The notes beneath the pieces are model-generated. The model ran no database searches. It was not told the DNA's origin and saw only the letters and a program-made list of their open reading frames with translations. This document shows positions 26,051 through 35,494 of a stretch of 64,000 nucleotides of DNA, in pieces (the stretch's first letter is position 1; each line of letters starts with the position of its first letter). Location: positions 1 to 64,000 of the forward strand of contig NZ_FMUS01000022.1 in assembly GCF_900101495.1 (NCBI RefSeq). The letters are read 5' to 3'. A program made the position numbers and the translations under genes. The DNA is from Alkaliphilus peptidifermentans DSM 18978 (GTDB lineage: Bacteria; Bacillota; Clostridia; Peptostreptococcales; Natronincolaceae).

Positions 26051-26749
26051 ATGTTAAAGGGTAACGCTATAGAATTGACTAATATTGCTGTAGGCTATGG
26101 AGATACTCCAATATTGAGGGGTGTTGATTTTAAGGTTAAGGTTGGTGAGTTCGTTTCTATTTTAGGAGAAAATGGTGCTGGAAAAACAACCTTATTTAAA
26201 AGCATACTTCAGATATTGCCTTTAATGAGTGGGAAAATAAAAATATTTGATAGAGAAGTTTCAAATGGAAGGGACAATACTTGGCTTCGATCTCAAATTG
26301 GGTATGTCCCCCAAAGGCACAATCAAGGTAATTTCCCAATTTCAGTATTTGACGCAACACTATTAGGCCGATGGGGTTCGTCATTCTCTTATTTTAAAAG
26401 ACCTTCCGCTGAGGATAAGGAAATTACTATGGAAATACTAAATACAGTGGACTTAAGCCACATGCTGCAGCATGATTGCCGCAGGCTTTCAGGTGGTCAA
26501 ACCCAACGGCTTAATATTGCAAGGGCATTGGTCAGAAAACCTAAAATACTATTATTGGATGAACCCACCACCCACTTAGATGCTGAAGCTCAAAATAAGT
26601 TAGATATAACTATTGCAAGTATTCGAAAGCAATATGATCTATCTATTCTTATGATTAGCCATAATCAATCCCATGCTTTAAAGCTAAGTAATCGTGTTGT
26701 TCATCTAAGTAAGGGTAAAATCCACCCTGGTTTAGGAGTGGCCCTATGA
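26051..26749 (+). CDS. Metal ABC transporter, ATP-binding protein
   Basis: This 232-aa ATPase energises a zinc/manganese-type importer. It has Walker A GENGAGKTT (about residues 38-46), the Q-loop IGYVPQRHNQG, the signature LSGGQTQR, Walker B ILLLDEPT and switch His in ISHNQSH. The subgroup matches ZnuC/MntB-like ATPases. Its stop overlaps the permease start by four bases (ATGA). Confidence 0.92.
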   Translation: MLKGNAIELTNIAVGYGDTPILRGVDFKVKVGEFVSILGENGAGKTTLFKSILQILPLMSGKIKIFDREVSNGRDNTWLRSQIGYVPQRHNQGNFPISVFDATLLGRWGSSFSYFKRPSAEDKEITMEILNTVDLSHMLQHDCRRLSGGQTQRLNIARALVRKPKILLLDEPTTHLDAEAQNKLDITIASIRKQYDLSILMISHNQSHALKLSNRVVHLSKGKIHPGLGVAL

Positions 26750-27546
26750 GTATTATAGAATTTTTACAGGTGCCTATTTTCCAAAGAGCCTTATTTGCTG
26801 CTATTTTAGCAGGAGGAACAATGTCTTTATTGGGAATTGTTATCGTTGTCTTTAACATGACCACCATTCGTTTTGCATTAATGCACTTTGGATTATTGGG
26901 TGGAGCAATTGGACTGGCCCTTGGAGCAAACCCCTTAACGGCAGCTATAGCCGCCATTGCCATCGGTTCACTTTTATTTGGTCCCCTATCCGATAAACTA
27001 AAGCTAGATACAGGTTTAATTGGTGCTTTTTTTATGACCGGCAGTATCGCCCTTGCCTTTCTGCTTTTTTATAAGGCGGGAGTTCCTGCTCTGGATGTTT
27101 TCAGTCTCTTTACTGGTAGTATTTTAACCTTATCACGGAACGATTTACTGTTCATCACAGTTTTAGGCACTGTTGTGGTTTTAACCTTTGTTATTCTATA
27201 CAAAGAAATACAACTTATTTTTTATGATAGCGAACAGGCAGAATGGTTGGGAGTTCCAGCAAAAAGAATACGTAATGGTCTTCTCTTCCTTACGGGCTTA
27301 TCCATCGGTGTAGCCATGAAGATCGTCGGTGCCCTTCTCATCGATGCCCTTATTCTTTTATCGGCTATGGCAGCAATGAGATTGGCAAAAAACTTTAAAC
27401 AGCTTATATTACTTACTTCTTTATTTGGTATGGTTACAACTACAGGCGGCTTACTGCTTTCCATGGTATTGGACCTGCCAACTGGTGCAACCATAACCTT
27501 AACAGGAGTATTGATTCTATTATTTAGTACATTTATTCAAAAATAA
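26746..27546 (+). CDS. Metal ABC transporter, permease (ABC-3 type)
   Basis: This 266-aa membrane protein has about eight hydrophobic segments. The typical ABC-3 sequence is seen in FQRALFAAILAGGTMSLLGIVIV (in parts), LMHFGLLGGAIGLALG and the C-terminal VGALLIDALILLSAMAAMRLAKNF (in parts). It forms the channel of a Zn2+/Mn2+/Fe2+-class importer. The metal is not decidable from sequence. Confidence 0.92.
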   Translation: MSIIEFLQVPIFQRALFAAILAGGTMSLLGIVIVVFNMTTIRFALMHFGLLGGAIGLALGANPLTAAIAAIAIGSLLFGPLSDKLKLDTGLIGAFFMTGSIALAFLLFYKAGVPALDVFSLFTGSILTLSRNDLLFITVLGTVVVLTFVILYKEIQLIFYDSEQAEWLGVPAKRIRNGLLFLTGLSIGVAMKIVGALLIDALILLSAMAAMRLAKNFKQLILLTSLFGMVTTTGGLLLSMVLDLPTGATITLTGVLILLFSTFIQK

Positions 27547-27572
27547 CATTATAAAATTTTAGGAGGACTCAC

Positions 27573-28370
27573 ATGAACTTTAAAAAATCTATATTATTTA
27601 TTTTAATATTATCCATGTTGTCTTTGGCCATAGTAGGCTGCAGTAAACCAAGCGAAGAAATTATTGCTCCAGAGGAGAATATTGAGGAAAAGTTGAATGA
27701 GCTTAAAATAGTTGCATCCACCAGTTGGACAGCTTTAATGGCAGAGGCAGCTGGTGGTAATAATGTTACTATTATTGCACCGGTAGAGCTAAGACATCCA
27801 CCGGAGTATGATTTTAAACCAAGTGACATTCAAAAAATTCAAGAGGCCGATTGGATTATTATGGCTGGTTATGAACCCTTTATGAATAAAATATTGGAAT
27901 CCAACGATATAAGTGAAGAAAAGATTATAAAAGTTACCACAACAAACACTTATGATAACCTTGTAGAGCAAACTCGACTTATTGCAGAAAAGTTAGATAC
28001 TGTTGATTTACAGCAGGAATGGGAAGCAGAATTCACCAATGCTTTTGATATGATTATGGGAAAAGCCGCAGATAATAAGGTGGAGAACACACGAGTTTTA
28101 GTTCATACCCATATGGCTGCCTTTACAAGAGCTTTAGGATATGATGTTATAGAAGTCTTCGGTGCAGAGGAGTTGAGTCCCGCTAAAATGGGAGAGCTTG
28201 CAAACTTAAAGCCAGACTTAATAATAGATAATTATCATAATCCACAAGGGATGACTATTGCAGAGTTAAGTGGAGCTAAAAGAGTTGAGTTAAGAAATTT
28301 CCCCGGCCCAGAGCATGGAAGTCTTATTGAGCTTTTCTTGGATAATGCCAGTAAATTAGATATTAATTAG
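27573..28370 (+). CDS. Metal ABC transporter, substrate-binding lipoprotein (ZnuA/TroA-like)
   Basis: This 265-aa protein has a lipoprotein signal (lipobox LAIVGC, Cys at residue 24) and the cluster A-I fold. Likely metal ligands are the His in RHPPEYDFKPSD (normally DPHxYELTP), the His pair in LVHTHMAAFTRALGY, and the acidic C-terminal residues. The first ligand motif deviates from the usual form, which may mean altered metal preference. ATG 27573 has TAGGAGGA upstream. It is the last gene of the operon, followed by a terminator. Confidence 0.88.
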   Translation: MNFKKSILFILILSMLSLAIVGCSKPSEEIIAPEENIEEKLNELKIVASTSWTALMAEAAGGNNVTIIAPVELRHPPEYDFKPSDIQKIQEADWIIMAGYEPFMNKILESNDISEEKIIKVTTTNTYDNLVEQTRLIAEKLDTVDLQQEWEAEFTNAFDMIMGKAADNKVENTRVLVHTHMAAFTRALGYDVIEVFGAEELSPAKMGELANLKPDLIIDNYHNPQGMTIAELSGAKRVELRNFPGPEHGSLIELFLDNASKLDIN

Positions 28371-28379
28371 TACCAACCA

Positions 28380-28409
28380 GGACCTTTCTATTTATAGAGA
28401 GGTCTTTTT
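28380..28409 (+). terminator. Terminator of the metal ABC operon
   Basis: GACCTTTCTA pairs with TAGAGAGGTC (one G-T pair) around TTTA, followed by TTTTT. Confidence 0.8.
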
Positions 28410-28423
28410 GTTCAAAAAAATAG

Positions 28424-28446
28424 AAAAAAACCCCCGAAGGGGTTTT
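28424..28446 (-). terminator. Terminator of the tail/lysis operon
   Basis: AAAACCCC pairs with GGGGTTTT around a four-base loop (TTCG on the - strand), followed by TTTTTTT on the - strand. It overlaps the holin stop codon and ends the 30-kb leftward locus. Confidence 0.8.
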
Positions 28447-28798
28447 AATTATTCTGGTAGTGATGCTCATATCCATATAAATTTTTGCCGTCTGATAAAT
28501 ACCTTTTTAAGTATTCAACAGCCCCCTCAATCATTTCATCCATCTGCTTTTTTGTATATAGCAGCTTTAAAATCCATGGCAGCACCTCATATAATCTCTC
28601 AACAACTGCATTATACTTTAACTCTCCAGTTCCGCTGCCATACTTTTTTTCTGCTTCTGTTACCAATGCCAGTACAATTCTATTTACCAGCTGCTTATTC
28701 CCTCTTTTATATAGGATTAATCCAACTAGAGCAACTAAAATTGTACCAATTACCTCAACTATGTTAAGCATTAAAAAGTTTATTATAAAATTATACAT
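28445..28798 (-). CDS. Phage holin, LL-H family
   Basis: This 117-aa protein has one N-terminal membrane segment (NIVEVIGTILVALVGLILY), then the amphipathic AEKKYGSGTGELKYNAVVERLYE region (in parts) diagnostic of LL-H-type holins. It would make membrane lesions that release the endolysin. It is the last gene of the lysis cassette and abuts the amidase gene. Confidence 0.85.
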   Translation of the reverse strand: MYNFIINFLMLNIVEVIGTILVALVGLILYKRGNKQLVNRIVLALVTEAEKKYGSGTGELKYNAVVERLYEVLPWILKLLYTKKQMDEMIEGAVEYLKRYLSDGKNLYGYEHHYQNN

Positions 28799-29434
28799 TT
28801 ATTTCTCTCCCTTCAAATCCCTATGAATATTGGCCATAACGATCATAGCTGCCCACACCGGCATAGGCTCATCAATTTTTTTAAGCCAGCCTGCAGAATC
28901 AGTTATAAGTCTATTATCTCCAAGATAATTAATCCCTTCCTTTTTCCACTCTGGTACACCATCACCATTCAAAATAATTAGCTCCTTTTCAACATCTGAC
29001 AGAAATTCATCCCATTTAGGTAAAATTAATCTAGGGCAGTATTTCCCACTCCAGCTTTGATGGGTGCGAAGCCTTGATATTCCCCAGCCTCTTTCATGCA
29101 GTATTTTAGCAGCTAAAGCTACCCCATTCCTCCATACCCTCTGCTGGTTTCCACTTTCACACAGCTCTATCCCTATACTGGTGGTATTACCTTCTGTATT
29201 TCCAGCGTGGTAGGCTACTTCATCCAGGGGAATACATTCAATAGCTTCATCTTCATCAACCACAATGTGGAAGGATGCAGCTCTATTGTTATAGGGATTA
29301 GTTAGCCAGCCCCGTTCGTTTCTGGCTGTGGATGTGGGGTTTCCTGTGTTATGGATGGTAACTGTGGTGATATTTGCTTTTGTTCCCGGTCTTTTCTCCT
29401 TTGATTTAGGAATATGGTCTACTATATAATTCAA
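28799..29434 (-). CDS. Endolysin, N-acetylmuramoyl-L-alanine amidase (Amidase_2)
   Basis: This 211-aa enzyme has the zinc amidase fold of the XlyA/CwlA type. The motifs are TTVTIHNTGNP (first His ligand), ASFHIVVDEDEAIECIP, VAYHAGN and RTHQSWSGKYCP. There is no recognisable cell-wall-binding repeat. The C-terminal 60 residues may serve this. The start is TTG 29434 after AGGTGA. It probably lyses the producer to release the tail particles. Confidence 0.92.
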   Translation of the reverse strand: MNYIVDHIPKSKEKRPGTKANITTVTIHNTGNPTSTARNERGWLTNPYNNRAASFHIVVDEDEAIECIPLDEVAYHAGNTEGNTTSIGIELCESGNQQRVWRNGVALAAKILHERGWGISRLRTHQSWSGKYCPRLILPKWDEFLSDVEKELIILNGDGVPEWKKEGINYLGDNRLITDSAGWLKKIDEPMPVWAAMIVMANIHRDLKGEK

Positions 29435-29444
29435 AAGTAATCAC

Positions 29445-29648
29445 CTACCTAAATAATTTTTGTTTTATTTCCTTAACATCATCTTTAACATCTTCAATGA
29501 TATTAAATTTACTGGATAATTCCTGAATAATATCTTGATACTTTCCTTCTCTTTTGCTATTTTCCTTAAGTACGTAAAAAAGAAGGTATCCAAATAATAC
29601 TGCGAATATTCCTTGTCCAAGTAAGTATTTCATAATTTCACTTTCCAT
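29445..29648 (-). CDS. BhlA/UviB-like holin-type protein
   Basis: This 67-aa protein has one membrane segment ([17 protein letters not shown]) and a charged coiled C-terminus ([13 protein letters not shown]...DVKEIKQKL). This is the BhlA/UviB form found beside bacteriocin and phage lysis genes. ATG 29648 has GCAGGTG upstream. With the amidase and the LL-H holin it forms the lysis cassette. Confidence 0.85.
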   Translation of the reverse strand: MESEIMKYLLGQGIFAVLFGYLLFYVLKENSKREGKYQDIIQELSSKFNIIEDVKDDVKEIKQKLFR

Positions 29649-29715
29649 TTTGACACCTGCTTTCTTCAATGTGTGGGGAAGAGGTGGTTTTTGATAATTA
29701 CTAATTTCATCATAA

Positions 29716-30336
29716 CTACATAACTACAAGAATTTCCTCAATTTTAACTAACCCCTCTTGGTTTATTTTATATATATTTTGTTTGAAGGTAGCATTTGTT
29801 TCGCTTCCAAACAAGTTCACATTTTTTATATATTTTGGCTTGTCAGTTGCAATAATAAAGTTTAATCCTAAATAGGGCTGCATATTTTCGTGGGGCTGCC
29901 CACCACCAGCCGGCTGCACAGCTTGTGGTGCCATCATCACATTAGGTGAAGTAGTATAAGCAAATGGAAGCCTTCTTCTTATATTTGCAAAAACTGCATT
30001 TTCTGGGTTAGTAACTGCTCCTGTATTGGTGGTACATTGGGGCACATGATTATGGTTGGGTAATTGACTCTTTGTTAATGGTACTGTAGAATAACCACCT
30101 GTTGAACCTATATCTCTTTTGGTTAACCCCTGTCCCTCTCCACAACCCATAGGCACCCTGCCCTTAAGATTTGGCAAAGCAAAGTTTTTTTTACCATCAC
30201 CACCATATTTATTTCCAATTACAGAGAATAAAGCAGTATTATGAGAAATGGAGAGGAGTTGTCCATCGCAGAAAACCCAACCCCGTGGTGGATAATTACC
30301 TGCAAACATACGTATTTCGCCTATAATTCCTTCCAT
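29716..30336 (-). CDS. Phage tail collar-domain protein, copy 1
   Basis: This 206-aa protein carries the tail collar domain also found in microcystin-dependent proteins. The pattern [21 protein letters not shown] then [27 protein letters not shown] (in parts) and the C-terminal [12 protein letters not shown] is diagnostic. It has a 38-residue tail beyond the domain that the two paralogues lack. It is the most distal of three tandem copies next to the lysis genes, and each has its own AAGGAGG site. Confidence 0.9.
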   Translation of the reverse strand: MEGIIGEIRMFAGNYPPRGWVFCDGQLLSISHNTALFSVIGNKYGGDGKKNFALPNLKGRVPMGCGEGQGLTKRDIGSTGGYSTVPLTKSQLPNHNHVPQCTTNTGAVTNPENAVFANIRRRLPFAYTTSPNVMMAPQAVQPAGGGQPHENMQPYLGLNFIIATDKPKYIKNVNLFGSETNATFKQNIYKINQEGLVKIEEILVVM

Positions 30337-30351
30337 AATATGGCCTCCTTT

Positions 30352-30840
30352 TTAATTTCCTGATGCACAAATACCCTCTAAAGCGATACAGAAATTCAAA
30401 ACAGTATAGGGCTGCATATTATTATGGGGCAGTCCTTCCCCACTGAAGGAAAGACCTGTATCGTTCATATTAACTATTGGACTAGGGTTTTTTTTATAGG
30501 GCATTCTTACATCATTTGCCAACACATTGGCTACAGCTTCTCTTTTATCAGAAATATCAGTGCTTGCAGAGAAGGTATGGGTATGATTGGGCATTTGGAT
30601 TATGGTAAGCCATTGCTCCTCTTCTCCTCCAGCTTGACCTGCTTCTGAATGAATAGGTACTCGGCCCCTTAAGTCTGGTAAAGCAAAGGTTGTTGTGCCA
30701 TTTCCACCGTAGGTTGTACCTAATAAAGAATATAATGCTTGGTTTTGACTTATTTGTAGTATTTGACCATTGCAAAGTGTCCAGCCTCTTGGTGCAAAGG
30801 AAAATGGAAACAATCTAATTTCACCTAAAAAGAACTTCAT
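30352..30840 (-). CDS. Phage tail collar-domain protein, copy 2
   Basis: This 162-aa protein shares GEIRLFPFSFAPRGWTLCNGQ, YSLLGTTYGGNGTTTFALPDLRGRVP (in parts) and MQPYTVLNFCIALEG with its neighbours. Such proteins decorate fibre or baseplate tips, and in other loci they occur as tandem paralogues. The divergence is strongest in the central loop, which is likely the exposed part. Confidence 0.9.
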   Translation of the reverse strand: MKFFLGEIRLFPFSFAPRGWTLCNGQILQISQNQALYSLLGTTYGGNGTTTFALPDLRGRVPIHSEAGQAGGEEEQWLTIIQMPNHTHTFSASTDISDKREAVANVLANDVRMPYKKNPSPIVNMNDTGLSFSGEGLPHNNMQPYTVLNFCIALEGICASGN

Positions 30841-30867
30841 TGTTTAAGCCTCCTTAAACTAAGCTTA

Positions 30868-31380
30868 CTAATCTTGAGTTGGGAATTGCCCAGAAAGGGC
30901 AATAATATAATTTATTGCCAAATAGGGCATCATATTATCATGGGGTTGATTTCCACCTTCATAGGAAATTGATTTAGCATTCATATGGCTTAAAGCTGAA
31001 GTTTCCTGTGTATATTGTGCTATTTTATTTGACGGGTACGCATTCTCAGGAGATGCTTCTGTTCCTGCTTCCGATGTAGCTGTTATTATATGAGTATGCA
31101 TTGGTAAATTGTCATCTGTTAGGGTTACTGTTTCTGTTCCTTCCATTTCTCCGATACTATAATTCTTTCCTTCAGAATACTCACCTTGATGAATTGGAAT
31201 CCGCCCTCTTAAATCTGGTAATGCAAAACTGCTAACACCATCGCCACCATATGTAGTTCCAATTAAATTATACAATATTTGATTTTCAGAGATTGGTAAA
31301 AGCTGCCCATCACATAAAGCCCAGCCTTTAGGTGGTTTATCTCCAGCATACATTTTTATTTCTCCTATATATTGCTCCAT
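30868..31380 (-). CDS. Phage tail collar-domain protein, copy 3
   Basis: This 170-aa protein begins MEQYIGEIKMYAGDKPPKGW and contains ILYNLIGTTYGGDGVSSFALPDLRGRIP (in parts) and MMPYLAINYIIALSG. It is the first of the three collar-domain paralogues. The set lies between fibre genes and lysis genes, so it is assigned to the tail particle by position. Confidence 0.9.
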   Translation of the reverse strand: MEQYIGEIKMYAGDKPPKGWALCDGQLLPISENQILYNLIGTTYGGDGVSSFALPDLRGRIPIHQGEYSEGKNYSIGEMEGTETVTLTDDNLPMHTHIITATSEAGTEASPENAYPSNKIAQYTQETSALSHMNAKSISYEGGNQPHDNMMPYLAINYIIALSGQFPTQD

Positions 31381-31479
31381 ACCAACCCTCCCTTAATATT
31401 TTCATAATTCGTATATAAATCAATTATTTTTGAGGTAGTTACTGATAGCCTGTGACCATGTATAATAGTATTTTAAACC

Positions 31480-32103
31480 CTAATATTCGTAAATTCTAAA
31501 TAATATTGGTTGTAAGCTTATTATATCTTCAGGAAATACATCTATATCATCTACTGTCCTAAATATGACTTTAATTTTTGATGTATTATTTAAAGATGTA
31601 AATTGATAGTCTGTATTTTGCCAATCACTTGACTTTAAGTAATTTTCTTCTATATCATATTCTATAACTATTACCATAAAATCTAGTCCACGTGATTGTA
31701 GAAAATCTATTTTATATGACTTTGATGGTAATATGTTATGAAAAACTTTAGTACGTATTCTATTACTATCTATTGTTGGCAACCCCGTTGTAGTGTTTAA
31801 TGATCCAAGCTCCCAATCTAATGAAGATGTTTCAAATAGATTTTCTTTAATTGCTAGAATGGAACCCATAGGAAAGCTGCTTAAATCAACCGGGATTCTA
31901 TCTAATGTAAATATCTTTATATGTGAGTTTAAATCATCTTTATGGGATTCAAGGCTACCATTTACCTGTTGAATCTGTTGCCCTTGAGAATGTATAGCCT
32001 CATCTATTTTTAAATTATCTTCGGCAAAATCCTTGCGTTTTATATATTCATTACCTAGCCATTGATTTAAGCTGATATTTGGCGTTTTATTTTGACTTGG
32101 CAT
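31480..32103 (-). CDS. Tail fibre protein with shared N-terminal anchor, variant 1
   Basis: This 207-aa protein has a first 45-residue block (MPSQNKTPNISLNQWLGNEY and EDNLKIDEAIHSQGQQIQQV) that is nearly the same as in 32507-33991 and 35495-35767. The rest is unrelated to either. The shared block is presumably the attachment module and the remainder (to IYEY) a receptor-binding or spacer domain. ATG 32103 follows GAGGTGAT. Confidence 0.75.
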   Translation of the reverse strand: MPSQNKTPNISLNQWLGNEYIKRKDFAEDNLKIDEAIHSQGQQIQQVNGSLESHKDDLNSHIKIFTLDRIPVDLSSFPMGSILAIKENLFETSSLDWELGSLNTTTGLPTIDSNRIRTKVFHNILPSKSYKIDFLQSRGLDFMVIVIEYDIEENYLKSSDWQNTDYQFTSLNNTSKIKVIFRTVDDIDVFPEDIISLQPILFRIYEY

Positions 32104-32506
32104 TGTATCACCTCATACGTTTTAAATTTGTTCCATAATTGCTAGAACTTTTTTGCCTAAAAATAGACAACATAAAAATGTGTATTTCCGGTGTTCTTAC
32201 TTTATTATTACTACCACTATAATATTAGATAAAAGTAAATTATAGAGGTTATAAGCTGTCCAATAAATGATAACAGTCCTATTCTAAATATTTTCTTCTG
32301 ACTTAGTCCATAACCAGAACAAACAGCAATACATCCATAATTACCGGAAGAGCTTTACATTTAAAACCTATACTGGTGTGTGATAAAGTCTGTAATGACT
32401 TCCGACACATTTTGATAATTATAATTCTAAATAAACATTAAGCTGTTTGAAAAATTGATTTTATATAAATCACTAACACATACCTTAAAAATTTTAAAAC
32501 ACATAA
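32104..32506. other. Non-coding stretch between two fibre genes
   Basis: About 400 bases, AT-rich, with stops in all frames on both strands and no ribosome site leading to a sensible ORF. It may be decayed fibre sequence. I see no recognisable element. Confidence 0.5.
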
Positions 32507-33991
32507 TTAGTAAGGCCTATGAACAATAAAAGGTAAAGAAGCAATTAAAATCGTAAGTGTTCCCGAGTATCGATTACTGCTCCCATCACTTTTAGCTTGT
32601 AAGGTTAAAGTTTGGGTTGGCATATTTAGATCATTTATAATAAGGTGGACAGTATGACCGCTATGTCCCCAAGGGGCAGATCCTTCTCTAACAACAACTC
32701 CATCGGACAAAACTCTTATATACGTAGCTGCAGTCGAATTGTGCCACCCTCTAGCTTCTACTCTTATTGTTCCAGACATCTGAAAATTACTAACTTCTAT
32801 AAGCGTCTGATAATCTCCTACATTTCTATCTTCAACGGACCAGTGTCCTATAGTATGAGTTGTCCCACTAGTAGTATGAAATGTGCCTGTGCTCCCTACT
32901 ACTCCTCCAATATTAACACCTCTCTTTATATTCTCTGGGACTAAATTTGCAAATGAAGCAGTAATTTTACCACTACCACTATGATAACCAGCAGGTATTG
33001 TATATTGTCCATTTTGAGTAGTAATAGTATTGTTTACAGTGCCTCGATTAGGCATTGTACCGGCTATTTTACCACCACCGTTTGCAAAGGCACTTTTACC
33101 TGTGAGAATTTCACCAGCGCTCGGTACTTCTCCACTTGGCATATCAGAATAAGTACCTGTAACTCCACCAACTGCAGCTCCCTTTCTAACATTCCCTGCA
33201 GATAAATTTGAAATATTAGCTGTTACTGTACCTGCACCAGCATGGTATCCTTGGGGTATAATATATTGACCACCTTGACTAGTTAATGATGAGTTTGCAT
33301 TACCTCTATTGGCCATTGTTCCAGCAATGCCAGCAATAGTAGTACCTGCTAATACATTAGCAGCAGGAACATTAACAGCATTACAGGTTACACTACTATA
33401 ATATCCTGCTGTATCAGTTTGTACCAATCCACTGGGAGTAAATGTTTTAGCCCCCTTATTAGGCATAGTACCGACAATATCCCCTGCATCTGTAGAAGCC
33501 GTTTTACCAGAGAGAAGGTCAGATGCAGTAGCATTTCCAGAGCCACCTTCACCCTGTAATATAAAATTTGTGCCATCATACCTCAGTGTATAAACCCCAT
33601 TTAAAATTAGCTTTCCAGCTGTTAGGGGATTTCCTTTACTGTCTTTAATTGCCTTTCCTCCCAGTCCATTTATATTTAAGGTTGAATCTCCTGTATTAGC
33701 TGCGTGAATCTTTACAGCTACACATACTCCTTCAACATATGACATAAGGCTTGGGTTAAGTGTAATAATATAGTTATTTGCTGAGCCTCCAGTTGTACCA
33801 TATCCAGGCTGCCTTATATAATCTGCCCTATGCAGTTCAAAATCCTCACTAACCTGCTGCACCTGCTGCCCTTGAGAATGTATAGCCTCATCTATTTTAA
33901 AATTGTCCTCTACAAAATCCTGACGTTTTATATATTCATTCCCCTGCCATTGATTTAAGCCTATATTTTGTGTTTTTTCTTGACTTGGCAT
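32507..33991 (-). CDS. Tail fibre protein with repeat domains
   Basis: This 494-aa protein has the shared N-terminal anchor (residues 1-47), a domain starting YIRQPGYGTTGGSANNY with TLNINGLGGKAIKD, and a series of repeats built on GTMPNRG...SQGGQYxIPxGYHAG.GxVTA (from about residue 170 to 375). The C-terminal tip is beta-rich. The central part is closely related to the fibre at 45063-46613 of the other module. It probably forms the long trimeric fibre that binds target cells. Confidence 0.85.
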   Translation of the reverse strand: MPSQEKTQNIGLNQWQGNEYIKRQDFVEDNFKIDEAIHSQGQQVQQVSEDFELHRADYIRQPGYGTTGGSANNYIITLNPSLMSYVEGVCVAVKIHAANTGDSTLNINGLGGKAIKDSKGNPLTAGKLILNGVYTLRYDGTNFILQGEGGSGNATASDLLSGKTASTDAGDIVGTMPNKGAKTFTPSGLVQTDTAGYYSSVTCNAVNVPAANVLAGTTIAGIAGTMANRGNANSSLTSQGGQYIIPQGYHAGAGTVTANISNLSAGNVRKGAAVGGVTGTYSDMPSGEVPSAGEILTGKSAFANGGGKIAGTMPNRGTVNNTITTQNGQYTIPAGYHSGSGKITASFANLVPENIKRGVNIGGVVGSTGTFHTTSGTTHTIGHWSVEDRNVGDYQTLIEVSNFQMSGTIRVEARGWHNSTAATYIRVLSDGVVVREGSAPWGHSGHTVHLIINDLNMPTQTLTLQAKSDGSSNRYSGTLTILIASLPFIVHRPY

Positions 33992-34068
33992 TATATCACC
34001 CCTCTATATGTTTCTAACTTATTCTAAATTTTAGTTAAGAAATCCAATATGTTTTTTATTACTACGTT

Positions 34069-34452
34069 TTATTGGTTTTTATAAAAGCCCATTGCTTTTA
34101 TGTATTTCTGTATACATTGCGTTAGCTGAGTTTTATTTGACCTAGATTCGGAAGAATTTTCAACAGTCGAGGTATCATTGGCTTTTTCCACAGCCTCAGG
34201 GGCATACATCCCCTCCAAATCACTCGGTACCTTCTCCTCAACTTCAACATCATCATCTTTATTCTCTAAAAGGTTATAATATTCATCTTGTGTCATAAAA
34301 ACACCATCTACATAACAATCCCCTACATTTGGCTTGTTGTCTAAATCAGTTATATCGATACACAGGGCGCAAGGGTTGGGAAGTCCAACTTCTGCCCCTC
34401 CTATAAGGTTAATAATATCTCCAATAACTTGGGCATAAATTCTTTCACTCAT
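34069..34452 (-). CDS. Tail-locus protein of unknown function
   Basis: This 127-aa protein has an N-terminal part with PNPCALCIDITDLDNKPNVGDCYVDGVFMTQDEYY (in parts), then an acidic linker and a basic C-terminal helix. Small proteins of this kind often follow fibre genes in PBSX-type loci and may help fibre assembly. ATG 34452 has AAAGGAGGAT. I cannot name a family with confidence. Confidence 0.65.
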   Translation of the reverse strand: MSERIYAQVIGDIINLIGGAEVGLPNPCALCIDITDLDNKPNVGDCYVDGVFMTQDEYYNLLENKDDDVEVEEKVPSDLEGMYAPEAVEKANDTSTVENSSESRSNKTQLTQCIQKYIKAMGFYKNQ

Positions 34453-34466
34453 TGAAATATCCTCCT

Positions 34467-35492
34467 TTACCACTCAATGATTAAAATCCCGTTACCACCA
34501 GTGCCACCAGTACCTCCAGAGTATGGTTGTCCCCAATATGTTCCTCCACCACCGCCGCCACCACCTGCACCGTAGGCAGTAGCATTAGTACCGTTACTTC
34601 CGTGAGCAGGAGATCCAACACCACCAGCACCACCGCCGCCACCACCATAAATAGTTGTCAAAGTTGAAGCTGATAGTCCAGCCGTGGAGATATTCATTCC
34701 GAAACTAGGGGCACCTCCACTCCCCCCACTTCCTGCTGTACTTCCAGTCCCTGATCCACCGCTACCACCGGAGACTCCACCACCTTTGTTGAGATTCAAT
34801 ATTGAACCAAATACAGTATTTCCCGTACCAACTGTAACCGGAATTGAGCTTCCCGGTGTAACAGAATAAGGTCGCCTATATGTTTCTCGTCCAGCAGAGC
34901 CTCCAGAACCACCAGAACCTTGATAAACGTGTCCACCATTATTATACCCACTAGAACCACTACCACCATCGCCACCTGCACCACAACCAGTTAAATACAC
35001 CAAATTTACACCCGTTGGTACTACAAAAGTACCGTTTGAAGTAAATACCCGTCTACCACTAATTGTGCCTATAGTGCTTTGAATTGCAGTAACTTTTGTA
35101 TCTATAGTATTTACACTGGTTTGTGTTGCCCTACTGGATATCGTTGTATCAATCCTATCCCTATGGGCAGTAGTTGCACCCCAGTTGGCCTGTCTACTTG
35201 ATACAGTAGTGTCTACATTGTCTACCTTTGCCATCCTTGTACTGCTCATATTTGCTGTTAAATAACTATATATATTGTTAACACAGTATTCGTATATTTG
35301 CCTTACTCTTCCAAATAGAGTTGTTGTACCTGCTACATCTGTATTAACACCAACCTTTGTATTAATACCTTCAGCATTAGATCTGGCAGCAGCGGCATCA
35401 ACTTTAATGCCAGCAGTATCAGTTTTTATGGTATCTGTATTTGCTTTAGCAGCATCTAATGTTTCCTTATCGGCTAAAAATATTTGTGACAT
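34467..35492 (-). CDS. Tail fibre with poly-glycine adhesin-like tip
   Basis: This 341-aa protein has an N-terminal coiled part (residues 1-130) with the ANMSSTRMAKVD and SSRQANWGATTAHRDRIDTT repeats, also found in 46729-47526. From about residue 150 it starts a C-terminal domain with RRVFTSNGTFVVPTGVNLVYLTGCGAGG. Tracts of Gly/Ser follow (GSGGSGGSAG, YGGGGGGAGG, GAGGGGGGGG) and the end is GNGILIIEW. This is the layout of glycine-rich fibre tips. The Gly tracts locally raise GC content. Confidence 0.85.
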   Translation of the reverse strand: MSQIFLADKETLDAAKANTDTIKTDTAGIKVDAAAARSNAEGINTKVGVNTDVAGTTTLFGRVRQIYEYCVNNIYSYLTANMSSTRMAKVDNVDTTVSSRQANWGATTAHRDRIDTTISSRATQTSVNTIDTKVTAIQSTIGTISGRRVFTSNGTFVVPTGVNLVYLTGCGAGGDGGSGSSGYNNGGHVYQGSGGSGGSAGRETYRRPYSVTPGSSIPVTVGTGNTVFGSILNLNKGGGVSGGSGGSGTGSTAGSGGSGGAPSFGMNISTAGLSASTLTTIYGGGGGGAGGVGSPAHGSNGTNATAYGAGGGGGGGGTYWGQPYSGGTGGTGGNGILIIEW

Positions 35493-35494
35493 TA

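Noticed and set aside
34684-34869. Pro-rich reading frame opposite the glycine-rich fibre gene
   Set aside because: It is the antisense image of the Gly codons (GGN read as NCC), with no ribosome site.
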